Assembly: GCA_900752445.1 (NCBI GenBank)
Contig: CAADVN010000001.1
Coordinates: 1-20,266 of the forward strand
DNA length: 20,266 nucleotides
DNA from: an uncultured Oscillospiraceae bacterium
GTDB taxonomy: Bacteria > Bacillota > Clostridia > Oscillospirales > Oscillospiraceae
Direction of reading: 5' to 3'
Positions 15,088 to 20,266 of the stretch are shown piece by piece. The notes beneath the pieces are model-generated. The model was not told the origin of the DNA and searched no databases. It saw only the letters and a list, made by a program, of their open reading frames with translations. The position numbers and the translations under genes were made by a program. Position 1 is the stretch's first letter; each line of letters starts with the position of its first letter.

Positions 15088-15131
15088 TAAACCGCTGCAG
15101 CGCGGCGCATAACGCAGCTTGCAGCGGTTTA
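15088..15131 (+). other. Hairpin between mglC and galK
   Basis: Perfect 12-base arms (15088-15099 and 15120-15131) enclose a GC-rich 20-base loop that can pair further. Only a short TTT lies in the descending arm and no U-tract follows. It may attenuate or process the transcript rather than end it. galK starts 22 bases later and no obvious promoter is seen in the 87-base gap, so galK is probably transcribed with mgl. Confidence 0.6.
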
Positions 15132-15153
15132 ACTCTGCGGAAAGAGGACAGCT

Positions 15154-16446
15154 ATGACATTGCAAAAACTGGGCGAAGTGCGCCGGGCGCTGGACGCGGG
15201 CGAGCTGGACGTGAGGATGGCGCAGCTCAGATACGGCGGGGCTGCCGAGGCCCGGGCCAAGGTCAGGAACGTGCTCGACGGCTTCGAGCGCAGCTTCGGC
15301 GCGGGGCCGGATACGCCGGTGGCGCTCTGCTCCGCCCCGGGCCGGACGGAGATCTGCGGCAACCATACCGACCACCAGCACGGCAGGGTTCTCGCCGGCG
15401 CGGTGGACGTGGACTTTCTCGCCTGCTGCGCGCCGAACGGGCTCGACAGGATACGCTTCCAGTCCGAGGGCTGGCCGCTCGTCGAGGTCGGGCTGGACGA
15501 ACTCATTCCCAAGACCGCGGAGCGCGAGAGCACCGCGGCCCTCGTGCGCGGCATGGCCGGGCTGGTGAAGGAGCGCGGCTTTGAGGTCTCGGGCTTCGAC
15601 GTGTACGCGGCCTCCGAGGTGCTGCCCGGCTCCGGGCTCTCGTCCTCTGCCGCCTGCGAGGTACTGCTCGGCGTTATAGAGAACCGGCTGTTCTGCGGCG
15701 ACGCTCTCGACGCCGTTACGATAGCTCAGCTGGGCCAGCGGGCAGAGAATGTCTACTTCGGCAAGCCCAGCGGGCTGATGGACCAGACGGCCTCGTCAGT
15801 CGGCGGCGCCGTGGCCATAGACTTCGCAGACCCCGCCTCGCCCGTGGTGCGGAGCGTGAAGGTGGACCTCGAGGCGCTGGGCTACGCCCTGTGCATAATC
15901 GACTCCGGCGCGAGCCACGCGGCCCTCACCGGCGAGTACGCCTCCATCCCCGAGGAGATGGGCGCGGTGGCGGAGTTTTTCGGCAAAAAGGTGCTCCGCG
16001 AGGTGGACGAGGCCGCGCTGCTGCGCGCCCTGCCCGAGCTGCGCAAATCCGCCGGCGACAGGGCCGTGCTGCGCGCTTTGCACTTCTTCGCTGACGACAG
16101 GCGCTCTGCCGAGGAGGCCGACGCCCTCGAGCGCGGCGACATGGACGCCTTCCTCGCCCTCGTGCGCGAGTCCGGGCGCTCGTCCTGGGAGCTGCTGCAG
16201 AACATCACGCCCACCGGCGCGGCGAAGGAACAGGCCATGGCCGTGGCGCTCACCGTGGCAGAGCGCGCCCTGGGCGGGCGCGGGGCCTGCCGCGTCCACG
16301 GCGGCGGCTTTGCCGGCACCATACAGGCCTTCGTGCCCCTCGATATGCTCGAGGGCTTCCAGCGCGAGGTCGAGGCCGTGCTCGGTCAGGGCAGCTGCAA
16401 GGCCCTCTCCATCCGCCCCGTCGGCGGCACCGTGCTTTGGCCGTAA
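15154..16446 (+). CDS. galK: Galactokinase (GHMP kinase), Leloir pathway
   Basis: This 430-residue cytoplasmic enzyme phosphorylates galactose with ATP to galactose-1-phosphate. The substrate signature is APGRTEICGNHTDHQHG (61-77; Glu66, Asp73). The GHMP ATP loop is PGSGLSSSAA (158-167). The catalytic Asp210 lies in GLMDQTASSVGG, and the C-terminal motif is VHGGGFAGT. An extra ~55 residues precede the signature, giving a protein longer than the ~380-residue E. coli enzyme. The ATG at 15154 has AGAGGA five bases upstream. Its place after mglBAC couples uptake with the first step of metabolism. galT and galE are not present here. A strong terminator follows. Confidence 0.95.
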   Translation: MTLQKLGEVRRALDAGELDVRMAQLRYGGAAEARAKVRNVLDGFERSFGAGPDTPVALCSAPGRTEICGNHTDHQHGRVLAGAVDVDFLACCAPNGLDRIRFQSEGWPLVEVGLDELIPKTAERESTAALVRGMAGLVKERGFEVSGFDVYAASEVLPGSGLSSSAACEVLLGVIENRLFCGDALDAVTIAQLGQRAENVYFGKPSGLMDQTASSVGGAVAIDFADPASPVVRSVKVDLEALGYALCIIDSGASHAALTGEYASIPEEMGAVAEFFGKKVLREVDEAALLRALPELRKSAGDRAVLRALHFFADDRRSAEEADALERGDMDAFLALVRESGRSSWELLQNITPTGAAKEQAMAVALTVAERALGGRGACRVHGGGFAGTIQAFVPLDMLEGFQREVEAVLGQGSCKALSIRPVGGTVLWP

Positions 16447-16468
16447 ACCGCGGTCGATACAATATGCT

Positions 16469-16503
16469 AAAACGGGACGTACCTCACGATACGCCCCGCT
16501 TTT
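16469..16503 (+). terminator. Rho-independent terminator after galK
   Basis: AAAACGGGACGTA and TACGCCCCGCTTTT form a stem with one bulge and one mismatch around an eight-base loop, and the descending arm ends in TTTT. It lies 23 bases after galK and 19 bases before the BlaI promoter, separating the two units. Confidence 0.78.
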
Positions 16504-16521
16504 CTATCCCCATGTACCCCC

Positions 16522-16550
16522 TTGACAAGCAGCTTCTACAAGTGTAGAAT
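16522..16550 (+). promoter_or_regulatory. Promoter of the BlaI/M56 operon
   Basis: TTGACA (16522-16527) and TAGAAT (16545-16550) are exactly 17 bp apart, a near-perfect sigma-A promoter. The first palindromic operator covers most of the spacer and the -10 box, so a bound repressor would block polymerase. Confidence 0.87.
16534..16549. promoter_or_regulatory. BlaI-type operator 1
   Basis: TTCTACA-AG-TGTAGAA is a perfect 7+7 bp palindrome with a two-base centre, containing the TACA/TGTA core recognised by BlaI/MecI repressors. It overlaps the -10 box of the promoter, implying autorepression by the repressor encoded just downstream. Confidence 0.85.
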
Positions 16551-16556
16551 GTTGTT

Positions 16557-16571
16557 ACTACAAATGTAGAA
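16557..16571. promoter_or_regulatory. BlaI-type operator 2
   Basis: CTACA-AA-TGTAG (16558-16569) repeats the core of operator 1. Their centres are 22 bp apart, about two helical turns, so two repressor dimers could bind the same face. It covers the predicted transcription start and touches the ribosome binding site AAGGAG. Confidence 0.8.
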
Positions 16572-16583
16572 GGAGTGACGGGC

Positions 16584-16958
16584 ATGGCGGAGATACGCAG
16601 ATTGCCGGACGCGGAGCTCGCGGTGATGCAGGCGCTTTGGGCGCTGAACGGGCCGGGCACGCGGGCGCAGATAGGCGAGAAGCTGGGCGAGGGGCACAGC
16701 ATGGCGCCGACCACGCTGCTGACGCTGCTCTCGCGCCTGGCGGAGCGGGGCTTTGTGGCCGTGGACAGGTCGGAGCGGAGCGCGCTCTACACGCCGCTCG
16801 TGAGCCGCGAGGAATATCTGGCGGCGCAGAGCCGGAGCTTTATCGACAAGCTCTGCGGCGGCAAAGTCTCTGTGCTGGCGGCGGCGCTGTGCGACAGCGG
16901 CCTCAGCCGCGAGGAGATCGCCGAGCTGCGCGGGCTTCTCGAAAGGGATGAGCTGTGA
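16584..16958 (+). CDS. BlaI/MecI-family transcriptional repressor
   Basis: This 124-residue winged-helix repressor has an N-terminal DNA-binding domain (about 1-75). It starts with the family-typical IRRLPDAELAVMQALWALNG and includes the recognition region HSMAPTTLLTLLSRLAERGF. A helical dimer domain follows (about 80-124) that would carry the protease-sensitive region. The ATG at 16584 is chosen because AAGGAG lies eight bases upstream; the open frame reaches GTG at 16575. Two matching palindromes overlap its own promoter. The stop overlaps the M56 receptor ATG by one base (TGATG). In known systems the membrane M56 protease triggers loss of the repressor on signal. Targets beyond its own operon are not visible here. 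Confidence 0.93.
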   Translation: MAEIRRLPDAELAVMQALWALNGPGTRAQIGEKLGEGHSMAPTTLLTLLSRLAERGFVAVDRSERSALYTPLVSREEYLAAQSRSFIDKLCGGKVSVLAAALCDSGLSREEIAELRGLLERDEL

Positions 16959-18391
16959 TGGAGGCCTTTTTCGGACGCTTTTTCATCTCGCTCGTGCTGG
17001 CGGCGATCATCACCGTCGGCTGCTGGGAGCGCCTGCGCCGGGAAAACTTCCCGAGCCGCGCCGGGAAGGAAGTCTACAGGCCCTATCCCATGATGGGGCC
17101 GCTCGCCATCGTACTGCTGCTCTGCGGGGCGGGGATCGCGCTCTTTTACGGCCCCGAGCGGGCGCTGGATGAGCTGCTCGGCATGTGGTTCAACGCCTTT
17201 GCCGCAGCCTGCGTCTACTACCTCGTCCTCACGCCGCTGCTGCCCTGGCTGCGCGAGAGGGTGAGCGCCTGGGCCTGCGCCGTGCTGTGGCTGCTGCCGA
17301 ACATGCTGTATCTCGTTCAGATAAACAGGGTCGTGCAGGGCAGGCCGCTTTTCGTCATAGTGGCCCCGGACGGGCTGGCCTTCGTGCTGCTCGGCCTGTG
17401 GGTGGGCGGCTTTTGCCTCATAATGCTCTGGAAATGCGCCGAGCACCTCGCCTTCCGCCGGAGAATACTGCGCGCTGCCGCGCCCGCCGAGGCCTGGGAA
17501 CAGGCGCTCTTTCAGGAAGAACTGGCGAGGGTGAATTTCAGGGGCCGGAAACCGCTGCTGCTGCGCTCGGACGCCGTGCAGACGCCGCTCTCCATAGGGC
17601 TTTCGCGCCGCTCGACGCGGATAGTCCTGCCCGGGCGCGGCTATACCGAGGACGAGCTGAGGCTCGTGCTGCGGCATGAGATAGTCCACATCTGCCACGA
17701 TGACGCATCCACCAAGCTCAGCCTCGTGAGCACCGCCGCCATGTGCTGGCCGAATCCGCTGGTCTGGTTCACCATGCGAAAGAGCGCCGAGGACATCGAG
17801 CTCTGCTGCGACGAGGCCGTCACCTTCGCCGCCGGGGCGGACGAGCGGCGGCGCTACGCGGAACTCATCCTCAGCTCGGCCGGGGACGAGCGCGGCTTCA
17901 CCTCCTGCCTCTCGGCGAAGGCGAGCTCGCTGCGCTACCGGCTCAGGAACGTCATGCAGCCGGGCATGAAAGGCTCCGGCGTGCTCGCCATAGGCATCGC
18001 GACCTTCCTGCTGTTCATGTGCGTCGGGCAGGTCGCCCTCGCCTACGGCGGCGGCACGGGCGAGGAAGTGCTCTTCCGGGGCGACGACCCGGCGCTCTTT
18101 GTGCTCGAGGACGCGCCCTATGCGGACGTCTCGGGCCTGAACGACTACCTCGCCTCACTCGAGCTGCGCGAGATATCCGGTGACTACGAGTACGACGCGG
18201 ACGAGGGCAATTACCTGGGCCTCCTCTACGACGGGCCGCGCGGGCAGCTCTTCATCGGCATCCACGACGAGGCCGTGGAGTGCATCCAGCCCGTGAGCGA
18301 GGGCAAGTCCCGACTGGAGATCTACTACGTCCCCGGCGGCGTGGACTGGGCGCAGCTAGAGGGCCTGATACCGCCGGCTCTGAGCCAGTGA
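16958..18391 (+). CDS. BlaR1/MecR1-like membrane M56 metallopeptidase
   Basis: This 477-residue integral membrane protease is the probable signal receptor for the preceding repressor. Several membrane helices occur in the first ~165 residues. A cytoplasmic zinc protease domain follows, with HEIVH (His240-Glu241-His244) and a downstream acidic motif IELCCDEAV (281-288) matching M56 zinc ligands. A last membrane helix lies near 340-362 (VLAIGIATFLLFMCVGQVAL). The C-terminal ~115 residues lie outside and are acidic. They lack the ~250-residue penicillin-binding domain and its SxxK motif found in true BlaR1, so the inducer is probably not a beta-lactam. The ATG at 16958 overlaps the repressor stop; GTG one codon earlier is possible. 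Confidence 0.9.
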   Translation: MEAFFGRFFISLVLAAIITVGCWERLRRENFPSRAGKEVYRPYPMMGPLAIVLLLCGAGIALFYGPERALDELLGMWFNAFAAACVYYLVLTPLLPWLRERVSAWACAVLWLLPNMLYLVQINRVVQGRPLFVIVAPDGLAFVLLGLWVGGFCLIMLWKCAEHLAFRRRILRAAAPAEAWEQALFQEELARVNFRGRKPLLLRSDAVQTPLSIGLSRRSTRIVLPGRGYTEDELRLVLRHEIVHICHDDASTKLSLVSTAAMCWPNPLVWFTMRKSAEDIELCCDEAVTFAAGADERRRYAELILSSAGDERGFTSCLSAKASSLRYRLRNVMQPGMKGSGVLAIGIATFLLFMCVGQVALAYGGGTGEEVLFRGDDPALFVLEDAPYADVSGLNDYLASLELREISGDYEYDADEGNYLGLLYDGPRGQLFIGIHDEAVECIQPVSEGKSRLEIYYVPGGVDWAQLEGLIPPALSQ

Positions 18392-18406
18392 TCGCCGCGC
18401 CCCGAA

Positions 18407-18452
18407 TACAAAACCACAGCGCCGTCAGACATGACGGCGCTGTGGTTTTGTA
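18407..18452. terminator. Bidirectional terminator between convergent genes
   Basis: Two perfectly complementary 21-base arms (18407-18427 and 18432-18452) flank a four-base loop GACA. The outer part of each arm reads CCACAG then TTTTG on the appropriate strand. It sits 15 bases after the M56 gene and 15 bases after the beta-galactosidase gene on the other strand, so it can end both transcripts. Confidence 0.9.
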
Positions 18453-18467
18453 AATATGTCTTCCGCG

Positions 18468-20159
18468 TCAGTCAAGGAGCGTCTTGACTTCAAACGGCGC
18501 AAGACTCCAGCCAAGGGCCTCGGCCGGGCGGCTGTTGTGGTTCATGAGTATGGAAAGGCGGCCCCGGCGCACGAGCTCCACGCCCTCGGGCAGCGCCTGT
18601 GGCTCGAGCCCGGCACGGAGCGCGGCGGACTTCACGATGGCGTCGAGCGTCCGGTCGTCCGGCGCCGTGCCGATGTAACAGGTCGTGCCACGGCCGTAGT
18701 CGTTTAGCGTGACAGCGGCAAATCCGCCGTAGAACTCGTCCGCGTAGCCATAGAGCGTCCGGGCCGTCGTGGGCACGAGCATCTCGCGGAAGACCCCGGC
18801 CCTGCCGCCGCCCGTGAGCTCGAAGGCGTCAGGGCTGTCCGTGCTCTCGCTGCCCTCGACGTACATGCCCAGCAGTTCGCCCAGCCCAACGGGCAGACGC
18901 TCGCCGAAGACCAGCTCATTATCCTTGCCCTTCACCGCCGTGCGAAAGGTAAGCACCGCGACGCCGCCGCCCTCGACGTATTCGCAGAGCCTGCGGCGGA
19001 AGTCCGCGTCCGTCACCGCCATGCAGGGCGCGAGCACCAGCTTATAGCCCGAAAAGTCCCGCTGCGCCGGGATGACGTCAACGCCGAGGCCGCAGTGGTA
19101 CAGCGCGCTGTGCAGCCTTCTCAGCTCGCGGCCGCCGTCGAGCAGCGGGCTCTGGGGCTGTATGCGAAGGGAAGCCAGCGAGTCGTAGTCATAGAGCAGC
19201 GCTACGTCGCTGCGAATGGGCGCTTTGAGCTCGGCTTCGAACTCGCGCACCTCTCGAAAGAAGCTCTGCGCCTCGTAAAAGCGCCGGCCCTTCACGTTGT
19301 CCGGGTCTATGATGCCATAGCAGAACTGCTCCGCGCCCCTTGCCGCGCCGCGGTAGCGGAAATACAGCAGGCCCTCGCAGCCGTGGGCCATGGCCTGCCA
19401 GCTCCAGAGCTTTGCCTGACCGGGCCGGGGCAGGCAGCCGGTCAGGTCGTGGCCCTGTGCGCCCATGATGGCTTCGGTTATCCAGAAGCTCTCCCCCTTC
19501 AGGCCGCGCATGTGGTCGAGGCCGAAGGCTATCTCCGACGGCGGCAGGGGCGTCATCTGCCCGCCCCAGACGGGATAGTTGTTGTAGCTCACCCGGTCGA
19601 GAAGCGCCGCGACGGAGATATAATCCAGCGTCTTTCCCGGCCCGCCGCCCGGGAAATCGTGGGTGATGACTGCACCGGGAATGAGCTCGCGTATGATGCG
19701 CGCCTGCATCGCGGCGAAATCCACGATTTTTGCCGAGCAGAAGCGCTCCCAGTCGAGCCTCAGCGCCGGGTTGTGTGCGGCGAAGGTCTCCGCCGGCACA
19801 GGTACCTCGTCGAAGGCGCCGTACTGCTGGCCCCAGAAAGCCGTGCCCCAGGCGCAGTTCAGGCGCGTTATATCGCCGTATTTGTGCCCCAGCCAGGCGG
19901 CGAAGCCCCTGCGGCAGTTTTCGCACCAGCACTTGTCGCTGCTCTCGTGGCCCAGCTCATTGTCGATCTGCCAGGCGACGATGCGCCGCTCGTCCCGGTA
20001 GTGCTCCGCGAGGGCGCGGACCATGGCCTCACAGCGCCCGAGGTATCCTCGGCTGCTGTAGCAGACGGTGTGCCGCCCGCCGTAGGCGAGCCTTGGGCCG
20101 TTCGGCAGCGTCGGCAGCGTGTCGGCATACTTGCGCACGAGCCAGGCCGGAGGGGCGGC
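18468..20159 (-). CDS. GH42 beta-galactosidase, N-terminus missing
   Basis: About 563 residues of a family 42 beta-galactosidase are present; the family is usually 650-690 residues, so roughly 80-110 N-terminal residues are missing. Reliable coding runs up to ..AAPPAWLVRKYADTLP near 20159. Counting from the GTG at 20138, the acid/base Glu61 lies in WQIDNELGHESS and the likely nucleophile Glu222 in FWITEAIMGAQGH. Cys26, Cys70, Cys72 and Cys75 match the four-cysteine zinc site of some GH42 enzymes. The GTG is not a real start, because conserved family sequence continues before it. The enzyme would release galactose from galactosides, supplying GalK. A signal peptide cannot be judged. The upstream sequence beyond 20160 fits neither the frame nor the family. 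Confidence 0.92.
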   Translation of the reverse strand, partial: AAPPAWLVRKYADTLPTLPNGPRLAYGGRHTVCYSSRGYLGRCEAMVRALAEHYRDERRIVAWQIDNELGHESSDKCWCENCRRGFAAWLGHKYGDITRLNCAWGTAFWGQQYGAFDEVPVPAETFAAHNPALRLDWERFCSAKIVDFAAMQARIIRELIPGAVITHDFPGGGPGKTLDYISVAALLDRVSYNNYPVWGGQMTPLPPSEIAFGLDHMRGLKGESFWITEAIMGAQGHDLTGCLPRPGQAKLWSWQAMAHGCEGLLYFRYRGAARGAEQFCYGIIDPDNVKGRRFYEAQSFFREVREFEAELKAPIRSDVALLYDYDSLASLRIQPQSPLLDGGRELRRLHSALYHCGLGVDVIPAQRDFSGYKLVLAPCMAVTDADFRRRLCEYVEGGGVAVLTFRTAVKGKDNELVFGERLPVGLGELLGMYVEGSESTDSPDAFELTGGGRAGVFREMLVPTTARTLYGYADEFYGGFAAVTLNDYGRGTTCYIGTAPDDRTLDAIVKSAALRAGLEPQALPEGVELVRRGRLSILMNHNSRPAEALGWSLAPFEVKTLLD

Positions 20160-20266
20160 GGGGCGGGGGGCGGCGCCCCGCCCCCCCCCGCGGCCGGGGG
20201 TCCCCCCGGCTGGGGAAGCGGGCGGGGGCCCCCCCGCCGTAGGCGAGCCTTGGGCCGTTCGGCAGC
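20160..20266. repeat. Right edge: homopolymer-rich sequence and a 34-bp direct repeat
   Basis: From 20160 the sequence becomes runs of G and C where the conserved GH42 N-terminus should continue. The last 34 bases (20233-20266) exactly repeat 20076-20109, which lies inside the GH42 gene. This pattern is more typical of an assembly end than of biology. No gene can be supported here. Confidence 0.7.

Noticed and set aside
12760..15381. An 873-residue open frame on the minus strand across mglA, mglC and galK
   Set aside because: It is antisense to three well-recognised genes, has low-complexity His/Asp/Gly/Val-rich composition, and arises from high GC and codon bias. The same applies to long minus-strand frames at 6139-7497, 8478-9572, 10375-11775 and 12089-13324.
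16584..18391. A beta-lactam resistance locus
   Set aside because: The repressor and M56 protease are family members, but the receptor lacks a penicillin-binding domain and no beta-lactamase or low-affinity PBP gene is in the window.
20076..20266. The 34-bp direct repeat as an attachment site or mobile element end
   Set aside because: The second copy ends exactly at the window end, follows homopolymer runs, and the first copy is inside conserved GH42 coding sequence; an assembly artefact is simpler.

Overview
The window reads as a GC-rich Gram-positive gut-type Clostridia genome fragment, probably from the Oscillospirales (inference). The basis is a NHLM-type peptide export operon with a Nif11-like leader peptide, Firmicutes-style Shine-Dalgarno sites (AGGAGG), sigma-A promoters, lipoprotein binding proteins, YesN/YesM regulators, and high GC combined with frequent ATA and AGG codons. 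No rRNA, tRNA, CRISPR array or insertion sequence was seen. Both ends carry G/C homopolymer-rich sequence, and the right end repeats 34 bases found 157 bp earlier, so the outermost ~100 bases at the right (and perhaps ~40 at the left) are probably unreliable assembly ends.

Region 1 (103-6210, minus strand) is a peptide export and regulation block. It is read from a strong promoter at 6182-6210 in the order: a very short HlyD-like membrane protein, a C39-peptidase ABC transporter, a second ABC transporter, a 70-residue protein of unknown function, an ECF-type sigma factor, and a 117-residue precursor with a Nif11-like leader ending in Gly-Gly. No modification enzyme is visible; if one exists it lies beyond the left edge or elsewhere. 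A candidate ECF-type promoter sits just before the 70-residue gene, so sigma factor and precursor may form a self-activated sub-operon. The 70-residue protein ends in a motif that copies the end of the precursor leader.

Region 2 (6248-16503, plus strand) is a galactose sensing, uptake and phosphorylation block. A response regulator, a sensor kinase and a sugar-binding lipoprotein overlap one another and look like a three-component sensing system. Their likely target is the adjacent mglB-mglA-mglC transporter followed by galK (galactokinase). MglC carries an unusual ~205-residue charged, coiled-coil-like N-terminal extension. Stable hairpins lie between mglB and mglA and between mglC and galK, which would favour excess binding protein.

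Region 3 (16522-18452, plus strand) is a BlaI/BlaR1-like pair: a winged-helix repressor and a membrane M56 metallopeptidase, behind a promoter overlapped by two BlaI-type palindromes. The receptor lacks a penicillin-binding sensor domain, and no beta-lactamase is nearby.

Region 4 (18468 to the right edge, minus strand) is a GH42 beta-galactosidase that loses its N-terminus at the window edge. It converges on the M56 gene across a perfect bidirectional terminator. Beta-galactosidase, Mgl uptake and GalK together suggest use of galactosides through the Leloir route; galT and galE are not in the window.
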